Shown: positions 1 through 11,571 of the stretch, in pieces
How the letters are laid out: every line of letters begins with the position of its first letter
How positions within the stretch are numbered: position 1 is the first letter of the stretch
Assembly (NCBI GenBank): GCA_900708905.1
Contig: CAADRB010000086.1
Span: 54,771-118,770 of the forward strand
DNA from: Hymenolepis diminuta
Taxonomy: Eukaryota; Platyhelminthes; Cestoda; Cyclophyllidea; Hymenolepididae
Length of the DNA: 64,000 bases
Direction of reading: 5' to 3'
The notes under the pieces: generated by a model
What the model saw: only the letters and a program-made list of their open reading frames with translations
Database searches by the model: none
Told to the model about the DNA's origin: nothing
Position numbers and translations under genes: made by a program

Positions 1-1027
1 TAATAGAGGACTCTACTAGAGGCTATTTGGACTGCTAGGAGGATTACTTAGGTGTAGTAAAAGAATTATTTGTGTAGCATCCGCTACAAACCCCAAAGCG
101 ACATCACCATCCTATATTTTAAACCGATGTATTTCTGGGTGAAAGCTCTCTTGAACATCTAATGAAATAAAACTCCTCTGAAAAGAGTAAGATACTAGGT
201 ATATATATATATGTGTGTGTGAATGTGAATCTTCATTCTGTTGCTTTGTTTAACTCATCTAGTTTCATAGATCCGATCAAAAATGATATCTTGAACTATC
301 CCAAGCATGACTTTGAAGAACTACTTTTAACGTGAATCACAAAAATATCACTTGATCACACCATAATTCATATGAGACATTTGGAGTGCTGATTTCGGGC
401 AGTTAGCAGACCCCATTCGAACATTGGTTATTGATTTTCATATCCTGCATCTTTCTGGCTGCTGAGTCTATATTCCATAGGAAGCATTTTTTCCAAATGT
501 TCAACAATGGATTGGCTCATCTTTCCCCTCTTTGTGCATATTGCACTTTTCCCTGGCATGACATAGGCGCATTGATCTCTCCTTCCGTATATCTTCATTC
601 CTCCCTTTCTTGCCTCTTCATCCACTAGATTTTACTCTACTATTAGCCATTTACTAGATGGTTAATTTTGTCATGAGTTTGCTCTCTATAAGGCCTGTAA
701 GGATAAACAAGTGCCGAACATTACTCAAATCCCATAAATATTTTAACTTTTGAGACTCAGTTCCTCGAAATTCAAATTCTACTTCAACCGATGTTTGCCT
801 TCGTATTTGGCAGTCATGCTTCGAAGGAAATTTGTAAATGACCATGTATGTGGACCTTTTAAAATGAAGAGGAAATTTTTTTTGAACGTGGATCTTCCTA
901 AAACTTGACTTATTACCTATGTTTTAATAATTATTTGCCGACTGTCAAGTCAAGTGGGTGAAATTAGAGTAATAGCTATTATTAATAAGAAAGTTGTAAG
1001 TTTTTTGTAGGGTCACCAGTTTCTTGA
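1..1027. other. Intergenic, no gene seen
   Basis: Only short unsupported open frames occur here. The stretch has a TA/TG microsatellite near position 200 and otherwise ordinary AT-rich sequence. Confidence 0.5.
200..220. repeat. (TA)n(TG)n microsatellite
   Basis: About six TA units pass directly into about five TG units. This is a simple repeat with no gene nearby. Confidence 0.85.
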
Positions 1028-1330
1028 AGGAGTTAGCAAACAGCGGTTCTCAAAAGGCCAAAGTGTACTGCATAAACCACAATGAGAATTCGGAACGGCA
1101 AGAGAGAAAGGAAGAAAGAGGAGATGAGATGGAAATGTATAGGCAAAAAAGGACGGGATGTGTATGTGTGCCAGCAGAAATGCAAACACAATTGATACGA
1201 GTCACTTGAACAAGGACACGCGTGAGAAGTGAGGATAACGAGACAGTTACAGGAAAAAAGAAAAATTCGTCTAGGCTTGACAGATAGGGAATTTGAGTCA
1301 TAAGGACGTAAGGACGTCACTGAGGCTTCG
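1028..1330 (-). repeat. Dispersed repeat family X, copy A
   Basis: The reverse complement of this block aligns along its length with 42111-42430 and 62271-62600. Shared landmarks in order are cagtgacgtc near the start, ctgtcaa..ctagacga, ctgtaactgtc, a gtccttg..aagtg block, a cttt/gtatttcc block, a pyrimidine-rich tract, and ttctcattgtggttta. It has no coding potential and no recognisable terminal repeats. Open frames on both strands of this block are by-products of the pyrimidine bias. Confidence 0.6.
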
Positions 1331-3788
1331 TGGACGAAGTATTTTTATGGGAAATGTTATTAAGCAATGCTTTTGGAAATGCACAGGTTCATCATTCAAA
1401 CTAAAAGGCAAAATTCCAGCCTGTCAAAAAATTAGGATAACTCTTTATGATAATTTAGAATTCTACAGTATTCTTATTGGATTAGTGGAAGAATGGAGAT
1501 TGTTTTCAATGAGATAATATGCAATGCTTTAAATTTGGCAAAATTTTATCATGGCTATTACAGAGAGGATTTATCACTCTTGCAACATGCCGCTGTTTAT
1601 GGAATTTCAACAACTCTAGGCAAATAATCTTGCTAAATGTAGTCAGTGAGAATCTCCTATACATGATTCACTGCAGCGAAGCTGTCACCTAACCTCAGGA
1701 CCTAACTCCTGATTTCCTTAAATGAGTATTGTGGATTAAATTCCACCATAATGCCATTTGGTATTTCTTTAACTTGATAAATGACGGCGCAGAAGAATAG
1801 AGTTCAACGTCACAAAATATATGTCATCGCAGTATGAGAAATTTGCGGCCTTAGTATTTTCGCAGGGGTCAATAGGGTTAACCAATATAGCGGGGAATGA
1901 TGCTACGAATATATCGATAGCTAGTCCTGAAAAAATCCATATCAGTTCAGACGGTCGGCTGATCCTCAAATGTAAATTACATGAAGAGGACTCTGATTCC
2001 TAAAAATAGCCATGGTTAAAGAAATAAAGCGTCTTGGAGAATCATCAATTTTGTCTTTCCACTGTGGCTGAGTGGATCAGCCACAGCCCAGTAAAAATCG
2101 GAAAATAGACTTCCTAACTTAAGTGTTGTGATAGTGGAGATTTACGACATTTGTCTTATATGATTGACAAATAGAGCAAAGTGATTGGCATTTAATACCT
2201 TCTTTGGAAAAAAATTTGATCAATAATAATAATAATTTTATTTATTTAGGGATTATTTTTAATATATGAATTGGATAAAAGGATACATAGTTTACAAATT
2301 CTAGCAACTTAAAGAGAAAGCCCCACGAGGCTTGTTGAAAACTTTTTGCTCATTTCAATATTCCTTTCCATTCTTGACATGTTGCGTTTGGTTCTGAAGT
2401 TCATAGACCGGAAAATAGTCTCCCTCCATTTCATTAAATTGTCTTACATTTGGAATAATTATGTGTTAGTACACATCCACCTCTCAGGTCGGATTGCCTT
2501 GATCAACTGCCTCTTTAAACGCTTGCATCCGGCGTGAAAATTTAGATTTTAGAGCTATTTTTGCAACTCAAAATAAATTTAAAATGTGTGATTGAGCTTT
2601 TGATAACTTATGCACTGAATTCTCCTAGTTGTAAGAATTTTCAAGCATTACCTTTTGTATTAGGAAATATCACATGAATAAAACAATATGCCTGTTCCCC
2701 ATCGAACCAAAAAGTGGGTTTTTGCAAAATAAATCTTTGTCTTATGTTGCATACAACTTTTTCTATAAAAAAATGATATAACTGGTAGTAAATTATAACT
2801 TAAGTTAAAAGAACATGTCTCTATTTCATTAACTCCGACATATTTGGTGCAATCGGTGGAATGTCTGTTGAGAAAAATAATAGCATTATTGATATTAGTT
2901 TTAGAATTGAATGGTCCACAGATTGACTGTGGCGTAATATTCTGTATTAAAAATTAAATTCAAGAAGAATTGATAGGCTACGGTCATATTCGAAATTCCA
3001 ATTGTGCGTAAGCATTTCATCGAAGTTTCTTCAGTCGCTCTGAATTCCACTATAGAAGAAGTCTTCTTGATCTGTGCATTATTTGCATCGATATAAGCAT
3101 GTGATGATTCGACAACATTTTAACACTTGAAGAACTTGTTTACAAATTGCATAACATGACAATAACTCGACGAATTCTTAGAATTCTAAAAGTCGAAGGA
3201 TTTTCCACAGTCGCATAATTTTCAGTCATCAGGTGGAAATCGCGAAAATAAGCCTTTGAATACATTTTAATTCCGGGCAATTACAGTTTCTTTGTAAGGA
3301 AATTTTACTAATAAGTAGCATTTTCGCACAATTTTCACGCAAAATTCAAAAAATTTTTTTCATTAAAGCTTACTTTGTTAATACGATTGATGATCTGAGA
3401 TCATTGACACGTAAATTTAGCATCAGTTTCACACTAAATCCTAATATTTTATTTTGATGAATTCCAGTAAATCCGGATTATCAACCTGAGAAATATTAAT
3501 TTGAAAGAGAATGCGGATAGAATTTACTTTAAGTTACAGCAAGTATATTAAACTTCATCAATTGTTAATTTAAATTTTATTTAAATCATAATACTTGTTT
3601 CCTACTTCAAACTATCCATTACTCCTGTTGAATATCAATTTAGGTAATTCTCGACTGGAATGCTTCGCATTCGTTTGCATAATTAAATCTTTCAAGCATT
3701 GCGCATAGCAGTAAAAGCTAACACATATAACATCGAGAAACAAAAGAAAAAAAGGCTGGGTAAAAAACCAAATAACAAATAGCTCTCT
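1331..3788. other. Intergenic, no gene seen
   Basis: There is no open frame with recognisable protein features. It holds a GC-rich hairpin at 2062-2086 and short AAT runs near 2222. The right end lies downstream of the acidic-protein gene. Confidence 0.45.
2062..2086. repeat. Perfect 10-bp stem hairpin
   Basis: The arms ctgtggctga and tcagccacag are perfect inverted complements around a 5-base loop. The left arm plus loop (tggctgagtgg) resembles a tRNA box A, but no box B follows at tRNA spacing, so I do not call a tRNA. Confidence 0.6.
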
Positions 3789-3794
3789 TTTATT
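3789..3794 (-). terminator. Polyadenylation signal AATAAA
   Basis: TTTATT on the plus strand reads AATAAA on the minus strand, about 65 bp after the stop codon of the acidic-protein gene at 3857. Position and sequence fit a normal poly(A) signal for that gene. Confidence 0.6.
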
Positions 3795-3856
3795 ACGGAC
3801 ATTTAATTAGATCAGTTGAAATTAGTCATTCATGTAAATGGGAAAATTCACAGGGA

Positions 3857-4567
3857 TTAAGCGTCATCATCATCATCGTCCTCGTCGTCATCAACATCTT
3901 CTATTACCTCTTCACCATCGTCGTCGCCGTCATCATCTACATCCTTTTCTTCAACGCCTTCGTCTTCAGGTACGTCTATTTCTTCCTCATCGTCATCGTC
4001 ATCATCTTCATCAACTTCACCTTCAGCTTGCACTTCTACTTCCTCGCCTTCTTTACCGTCGCCGTCAGCATCTACATCCTTTTCTTCCACATCTTCTTCT
4101 GTGGTATTGTCATCATCTTCACCATCAGCGTTTACTTCTACTTCCTCTGTTTCTTCATTATCGTCGTCATCATCTACATCCTTTTCTTCAATGGTTTCGT
4201 TTTCAACACCTTCTTCTTTGTCATTATCTTCGTCGTCATCGTCGTCATCGTCATCTTCATCATCTTCACCTTCACCTTCACCTTCAGCTTCCACTTCTAC
4301 TTCCTCTTTTTCTTCACTGTCGTTGCCAGCATCTATATCCTTTTCTTCCACAACTTCGCTCTCATCTACGTCTACTTCTTTATTGTCATCTTCGTCGTCG
4401 TCATCATCATCCTCACTTTCCTCTTTTTCCTCCTCTTCCTCTCCCACTTCGACGTCATCTACGTTCTTTGTTCCATCATTTTCGTCACTACCCTCCAGTT
4501 CAATTCTTCCCGCATAACTGATTACCACTAAGGCAGAGAGAAGCAACCAAAGAAGAAAGAATCTCAT
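3857..4567 (-). CDS. Secreted, highly acidic Asp/Glu repeat protein (single exon)
   Basis: A complete 236-codon frame. Residues 1-20 form a classic signal peptide (MRFF, a Leu/Val-rich core, then SYAG), so the product should enter the secretory pathway. The rest is almost only Asp and Glu with some Lys, Val and Gly; it has no Cys and should be very acidic and disordered. Four imperfect modules can be seen, each starting EEKD(I/V)D; the first three continue to E-E-V-E-V-x-A-(E/D)-G-E, and poly-Asp/Glu stretches separate them. The start is supported by the signal peptide, a TATA box about 65 bp upstream and a poly(A) signal downstream. Codons are mainly GAT/GAC/GAA/GAG, which creates long His/Leu-rich and Ser-rich shadow frames on the other strand. 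I know no named family for it. Binding of calcium or other cations is possible by analogy with other acidic secreted proteins, but this is inference only. Confidence 0.8.
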   Translation of the reverse strand: MRFFLLWLLLSALVVISYAGRIELEGSDENDGTKNVDDVEVGEEEEEKEESEDDDDDDEDDNKEVDVDESEVVEEKDIDAGNDSEEKEEVEVEAEGEGEGEDDEDDDDDDDDEDNDKEEGVENETIEEKDVDDDDDNEETEEVEVNADGEDDDNTTEEDVEEKDVDADGDGKEGEEVEVQAEGEVDEDDDDDDEEEIDVPEDEGVEEKDVDDDGDDDGEEVIEDVDDDEDDDDDDA

Positions 4568-4628
4568 AATCTCTCAGAGGACTCTTTACTATGTGAGTTT
4601 GACGCCTTACTATATCTCACAAATCCAG

Positions 4629-4635
4629 TTTTATA
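4629..4635 (-). promoter_or_regulatory. TATA box of the acidic-protein gene
   Basis: TATAAAA on the minus strand in the context gtataaaactgg, 62-68 bp before the ATG at 4567. Transcription would begin about 30 bp downstream, giving a 5' UTR of roughly 30-40 nt. Confidence 0.6.
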
Positions 4636-7600
4636 CTGCACTTAGAGCTACCTGTGTTTGTTAAGCACATGCAATTGAAGCCTTGCCATATTCGTGAATT
4701 TAATTGGTTAATTAAATTCTCTCTCACAGTTCAGATGTGCAAATTGAGCATGTGTAATGGATCCTAGGTAATTGGATACTTGTTTCTTCTGAGACACCGG
4801 AAAATGGAAATAAAGATAATCGAATAATTTGCTATTTTGTGACACATTTAAATGTATACATTTAATATTACTTATTTATGTGAACGGCAAGACTAAAGCA
4901 ATATCTTTCATTTAATAGTAATTCAATTACATACAATCAATCTTACTGAAATGTGGTATGAGTATTGTAATTCGACATCACATTTGCAGAAGGACGAATG
5001 TTGCGTCTAAAATTAGTACTACTGCTGTGTTAATTTGAAAAACTTCTTAAAGTTTCAATAATTCGATAGCATTGAAACGCGAAATTGCAAAATAGTTCAG
5101 TGAGGAATGAAAGGAAGGAATCGAGTATATAATGAAGTCATGATTACAAGAGTCTTACTCTATTTGATATATGAAAGCGTTTAGCTGTAAAATTCCTCTT
5201 AAGGGGTGTTTTTCATATTTTAATGTCCGAACTTTCCAAAATTCTATTTTTACGATGTGATCCCGTGGTTTCTGAATGAGTTCGTGTGTGCGATATTCGC
5301 ACACAAATCAACTGGGATCAATTTGTTGGCAAACTGATTCCATTAAATGATTGACCATATCATTTTGATTCATTAGTATCACCTTACAGACATAAACTGA
5401 GAGATGAGACTAGTCTAGGCCAATTTTGGAAGTTATAGAACTAGCATCCAAAATCACCAAAATCCGGAACCAAAATCGACGTTTTCGTATCACGACCACA
5501 CTTTCACAAGTTCATTTAAAATGATGATCATAAAATTAGTTGTTTTAGTTAAATTAAATATATTGAAAATAACATGGAAATAGGGGGGTTTAAAACGAGC
5601 GTTTAAGACTGAATCTAGCTTAGAAGTTACCAATGCTGCATGAATGAAATAACTTAATCCATTACCCTTTTCAGATTCAAAAACTCTATCACCACAGAGC
5701 AAAAATGCAATAGAGTCGTTAGAATATAATATATATTTTGAGAGAATAGTGAGAAAACTGTAGTTACGTAAGGAAGAGTTCAAAATAATGACTGCAAGAG
5801 ACGAGTCACCGTATAGGACCACGTTATATGGTAGACAGTTGGAAATGAATGATGTGAAAAAGGAGGACGAAGTCGGAAGAGGAATTAGGGGAAATAAGAG
5901 GCGCCAGTACTAAGCGGGAACAATTCAAGTTATGAGAAACAGAAGAAATGAAGTGTGATTAGGTGGTCGACAAATTTCGCAGTCTTCGTTGATGAGCCCC
6001 CGACTGACAGAGGTGTGAGTCACTAGGTAGGCAGTAGACAGTGAGACTGGGAAGAACTATGATACAAGACATCTAGAATTTTTTCAATTCTTGGTAATAT
6101 CTCTCTACACACCTTATTGTTGTAAATATGGTTAGACTTGATTTTTTAGGTAGTGCTAAATCTAGTCATTAAAGCAACATTAAGAGCCAATAAAGTATTG
6201 ATAGGACCTTGTTTCGCAATAGTGGTAAGGGTATCTAATAACATAATAATAAGTTTATATGTACGGTCAGGTTGTCGAACAAATACTTTGTGGAAATGTA
6301 TCGATCAAGAATCTGTAAAGAATTCTACGTGTTCCGACAGTAATGAAATCATAGGCCAACACTCACGTAGAGTCGTGACTTGAGAGGGTTTTCTTCGCGA
6401 CTTTGAGAAATTTCGCAGCTGTGTCTTAGCAAAGAGGACTTTGTCTTTTGGCCTCTATGGAATTGCACTGAGGCTATCGTCTAGCCGCTAAATAGTAATG
6501 ATAGTATACGGAAAATCATTGCTAAGCCAACTCGGTCAATGTTCCAAGGAAGTTTTTGGTGCGACCTGTCCATCACAGCCGAAATACCAAACGAAGCGGA
6601 TTCCCATCTCTCAAACTGTATAACTCCATTTCAAAGGTGTAATGTAAGGATGATAAGTGCCTGGGGGTCCCGGCAGTAAATAAAGTATTTGTGTCTCCGA
6701 TGAGGCCGTTGTTTATAATGCTTTAAGTTTTTCCAAAAAGGTTAGTGAATTCGTTACACTAAGAGCTATCTCTCGGAGAATTTAAGAAGTGATCATGTTG
6801 AAATTGCAAATTATTTAAAAGCAGCGAAAAAAGCTAGCAAATATTCTTTGATCGAAGTTGAAGAGTGAAAAGTGAATTTCTTATACCTCACAGATCAAAA
6901 TTAAATTATAATCCACTTTCAAAATTAATGAGTGATGATCATTGTTTAAGTAAAATGCTCTTAAAGGCATTTACTTGTCCTTTATTAACATTTAATAGTA
7001 TCCTTGTAATAATATGAAAGTATATCTCCATTTAATCCTTTTCGATGTGAATGATAATTGTGATTCTCACGAGTTCATCAAAGTAACAATTTAGAGATGA
7101 AATAACGTCCCCAGGCATCATTTGCCATTTTTGTACTTGCATATCCGAATGGAATTTCTCGTGACGATACTTAAACGGCAAAAACTCAAGTTTATTTGAG
7201 TCTTTTCATTCCTTGAATTTATTTCCAACTTATACCTCATCTCTTATCAGTTACCTTTATTGGACGATTTAACCATTTCCCTTCATCTTCATTGTGATTA
7301 CCAGTATTGGTAGATATTGGAAAATATTTATTGTAATTAAAGTTTATTGGTTCTCATAAGTTATGACTCAACCAAAGAGGGATTATTGAGAGAAAATTTG
7401 AAAATGACTTTTTTATTCACTGTATTATATTTAATCTTTCGGTTTAGTCCCCCCATTTATGTACAGATAATCAAATACATAATCTTTTCATTAGATTATT
7501 ATTTCTTCTAATATAATACTTAAATCCCCTCGCCGCTCAATATTTAATAATTGGTGTTGTCATATAATGATAAGAATATTAATAAGTTCATTTACATAAA

Positions 7601-7917
7601 GATATTATTGAGGATACTATTTGAACAAAAGATGCCCGGCTTTGCAATTCAAGCTCATGGAAGAGACAGGCTCGCGTACTTTAGTGACTGCCTATCCAAT
7701 CTTTTAATTGTAAGTTTATTTCTGAGATCCCGATCAAACAAAAGCCCTTCATTGATGCTTATTTTATGTTCTTTTTACAAAGCAGATTCGGACCAATCGT
7801 AGTTACACCCACATCTAGCAGAAAATATTTATAATATTGTCTACTTTGCCAATTCATAAAATGATCGTTATTTCCGACATTATCGCTTTGAACAAACTCA
7901 CAAAATTTCTAGTAGTA
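4636..7917. other. Intergenic, no gene seen
   Basis: The region lies upstream of the acidic-protein gene and ends at the mariner-like element. A 110-codon minus-strand open frame (5490-5822) has no recognisable domain and is not called. A hairpin with arms tgtgtgcg/cgcacaca is at 5285-5305. The 5.8-6.7 kb part is slightly richer in G+C but shows no terminal repeats or coding motif. Confidence 0.45.
5285..5305. repeat. Inverted repeat, 8-bp arms
   Basis: The arms tgtgtgcg and cgcacaca flank the 5-base centre atatt. The palindrome is perfect. No function is evident. Confidence 0.55.
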
Positions 7918-9165
7918 CAGGGTGCGTAAGGTATCTGAGGCCAAGTATATTTTTGTAATTTAAACTAACCCCATAATAATTAATGTATTTTTTATATCGG
8001 AAGATAATATAACCAATGAAATGAAAAGACACGCATTAATTGCATCTATAAAAGCGAAACACAGCAATTTAAAAATTGCAGGATTTCTAAAATTTGTTAC
8101 ATTTTTGCTTTACGAAGTTAGGAAGGAAATGTTAAATGACAAATATGCGGATGAATTGGCCACCACGAGCAAGAGAGAACACCATTGTCATCTTTCTGCT
8201 GACTCACTCGCACCATCTGAGTTTGTGAGAAGAGTACATGGCATGATCGACCAAAATCCTCACGAGTCCATCTGCGACTTTTCACCAAGCATCTTCAAGT
8301 GTCTGAAAGAGCAACAGTGTATAAGGAACGTTTTTCATCAAGACCTCGGATACAATTCTCACACGTTCTTGGCGAGGCCATCAATTCATGTCGGCAAAAA
8401 CAACTCAAGATAATCGTTTAATGCGTCCAAAACCACTCTTAAAGTAATTCAAATACCCAGAAGAACAGGAGTGTCTTTGGCTTTTCTCCCACCAAAAAAC
8501 ATTCAACAGGATGAAAAATTCGACTGAAGAAATGACAGGTGGATGGCTATGTGTGGGTGGGCGAACCCCACTGAAGTTCCAACTATTATGCATGCATATA
8601 AAGTTTCCACCAACAGTCATTGTTTACGATGTTGTGAAGGGCAGTGAAGGAGGGGTACTCCTCCATTATTTTCACAGAGTCATAGAATCAATTTAGATTC
8701 AGGCGTCCATGTGAAGACTCTTCAAAACGTTGTTGTTAAGCCGTCTTGGAGAGTCACCGTAGCCAATAGAGGAAGACCCCTCTATGCCTTCCAACAAGGT
8801 TTGCCTCCATCTCCCTATCGCTCTCAGAGTCCCGAAATTTTCACTATTATATCGCACCAGACTTCTTGCGGCCTCCTAACTCACCAGAAAGGAAAGTTAA
8901 TGATCATCCTCAAAATGCAAAATCTCCCTCTCTCAAGGTAGCACTAGGTCGAGCAATGAAGGACATCAATAAAGACCACCTGATCTGATCAAAGCTTGCA
9001 GTCATCAACCGCTTTCGGACTTGAACTGAGCGGATAATAGAAGCCGAAGAAGGATAGATAGAGTAAAACCTAGGTTGTTGTTATGCTTATTGGTTTTGTT
9101 ACAAGATTTTCATTTTTGGTGTCTCTAAAGTACGTAAGGTGCCCATGGACACCTTACGCACCCTG
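7918..9165 (+). mobile_element. Mariner-like (Tc1/mariner) element, copy 1, defective, both ends present
   Basis: The left end cagggtgcgtaaggt is the exact inverse of the right end accttacgcaccctg. The 1248 bp length is normal for mariner elements. The left end is preceded by TA, the target-site dinucleotide of this superfamily; the right flank is CA, so one side of the duplication has decayed. Inside is a broken transposase. The ending FQQ followed by a catalytic-site position, and the WPPN...LN..LD motif seen in copy 4, place the family near the DD37D-like branch; this assignment is tentative. It is related to copies at 29.8, 39.8 and 49.2 kb, and it alone retains both terminal repeats. Confidence 0.85.
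8021..9060 (+). pseudogene. Transposase remnant of mariner copy 1
   Basis: A 130-codon open segment (8021-8413) covers the N-terminal DNA-binding part and ends at a TAA. Similarity to transposase continues downstream in shifting frames with further stops. The second catalytic position, expected as Asp in FQQD, reads FQQG here (near 8797-8808). The copy cannot make active transposase. The TAA at 8411-8413 is shared with copy 2. Confidence 0.75.
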
Positions 9166-11490
9166 CAGACAGCTGAAGCAAGAGAAATACACAATTTTTA
9201 CTCTTGAGTAAGCTTCTGAACAGTAAAATATTCCAATGCAGATGAAGGATAGAGAAGCTAAAGTGAGGTTGTCGTATGATTTTAAGATTCGGATTGCGCA
9301 ATTTTACTTTGTGAGATCATATCACTGTTTCATGCTCCGAGTAAATTCATGCTCGCGATGTTGAGAGCTTTTATACCAGTTGATTACTTTATGGGCGAGG
9401 CACCTAGATTTTATTTGGAAAAGTTAAATATCGCAGCAGGTTAAGAATGAAATGGAACTATGACAAAATAACTATTGGGTATTCTGTTTTCAATCAGTGG
9501 GCACCCATAAACCCTTGTAGCAGATCATAAAGATTAAGCCTTGGGACATTTTATGTATTATCATGGAAAATATACCTCTAATGAGAAAATGAACAACTCA
9601 ATGTTTCCACAATTCAAATAAATTTAGATTTTTGGCATTCTAACTTCAGTAAATACTCCTATCCTACTCATCCTCGACTCATCCCTCATTGGACTATTTT
9701 CCGGTTTCGCGCATTCAGATCCTGTCCCAAGAATTTTTTTTATTTCCACGAATAATAATAATATACATGATAAGTAAATTTTTTCCTAGATTTTCAAAAA
9801 GCAGGAAAGTTTAGATAGATGTCACTATATTTATCATCCCAGCTTTGATGGTTCAGTGTCATGGAGTCAAAGCATTATCTGGAAGCGGATATACACACTG
9901 TATAAATGAAATATGCTGACACACTCTATATTGATAGAAATGATATAATTGCTGCTAACCTCAATTATTACGTTGTTTTCCAATACTAATCTTGCGTAGA
10001 GGTGTAGTAACATGTTGCTACCATACTGAGAAATCCTGATTCTTACACCCCTTTATTGTACTGATAGACATCGATCACGAATTCTGACGTCGTATATGAG
10101 GGCATTCACGTACCCTTGACCCTGATAGTCAAATATTTAAATACGTTTCGTTTACTTGTGACTGACGAATACCGTAACCAAAATCCACTTTTATTGTCTT
10201 TAGGTTGATTTAATAAATAAGAATAATAAGTTTCAGTAGTATATTTTCATCAATATGAGCACTTGAAAGAGAGAAATTGTAAGATGGTGTATTTTACTAA
10301 GGTTAATGGTAATAGGGTATTTAGTGTGATAACCAAACTATCAATGTTCGGACGCAAGAAAAACCATTTTGAGACACAATAACTTGAGTAGGTCTGACTG
10401 ACCCCCCCCCTCTCCCAACACCACCACATCATCAAGTTTAACTATGTGATCAGTTCTAATTGACTCAATATGTTGCAACCAGAAGGTGTATAAGGCGAAA
10501 CGTAATTTGTATTTATTTCAGCAATTGCTCAGACACTTCTTCAAAGTGTTTTCTCATAGTTTTATGAATTAATTGCTTATTATTTCAAAACATTTTTCTC
10601 TAATTCCTACGCGTATTACTACATTTATTTGGAATCCGTTCGCTGTTTGATCAAAAGCGTCTCATTTCTTACTCGTGAAGATCATTCATAAGCAACGCGA
10701 AAATATGAGCTCATTTGTTTTCCTCAACCCCTCTTGTCCTCTAAATAGAGCATGAGGTACGCATTGACTCTATGACCGCGTCTCTTCGTGCACTCAATAA
10801 TATTTTTACTCATTAGTGTTGGCACAAATTTTCTGCCCTACGTTGTCGATAAGTGTTTCCTTTGTCAACCTCAACTTCATTTTTAATTTCAACAATCAGA
10901 AAGTGGTTGAGCCTATTGATTTAAATGGTGACCTTGAAAAAGTGATCAAATGTACATTTTAAAATTTGAGATGATACGTTAGTCCTAATGCTGGCCTAAT
11001 CCCCGGTGTGAAACATTTCGAAGACATATCAGAAATGCATACGAACTACCTCGACTACAATTCTTTCCTTATGTATCTTAGTATGAGGATGTCTCCCATT
11101 ACTCTCTATACCTTTCGGTTGAGCCTTAATTTACAACCCCTGTACAGAACGGTAGTCCAAATTGATATCCGTTAATTGGCATTTGCTGTCTCTAGCGCTT
11201 TCTTAATTCCTTGTACATATCGTATACTGTATTTTCCATTTCTCAGTGCAGTGGGAGAAAAATGATGCAATTATTTGTTACTATTTTCTTAATATTAGAA
11301 AATGAGAGATTCAAGTAGTTAGTTTCCTTAAACCCGAATCTTCACTGAGTTTGTCCAACAATTAGATTTAAGTAATAAGGTATATTTATTGAATTAATTT
11401 CACACTAATTCATAAACTAATAGGAATAGCCCTGGGTACCAAAATTACCTCTTAAATAGCTATCTGCGTATTTGATTGGCCATTAATTGA

Positions 11491-11571
11491 CCAATAATAT
11501 TGTTCCTAATATTATTGGTTAATATTAGGAATATAATATAATATAATATAATATTAACCAATAATATTGTT
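11491..11571. repeat. Nested AT-rich inverted and direct repeat
   Basis: ccaataatattgttcctaat occurs at 11491 and again near 11558. Between the two, attattggttaatatt pairs with aatattaaccaataat around a TAATA run. The first unit is also a short palindrome with its own partner. The block can fold into cruciforms. Confidence 0.7.

Noticed and set aside
3838..4531. Long plus-strand open frames rich in His/Leu, Phe/Ile or Ser
   Set aside because: They are the complement of the Asp/Glu codon repeats of the minus-strand gene, which has a signal peptide, TATA box and poly(A) signal.
5490..5822. 110-codon minus-strand open frame
   Set aside because: Hydrophobic but without a recognisable family or flanking signals; could be chance in AT-rich sequence.
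8405..8620. 71-codon minus-strand frame, found with the same translation at 30464-30679
   Set aside because: It is antisense to the transposase remnant; its identity in two places reflects the 445 bp identical block, not a conserved small protein.
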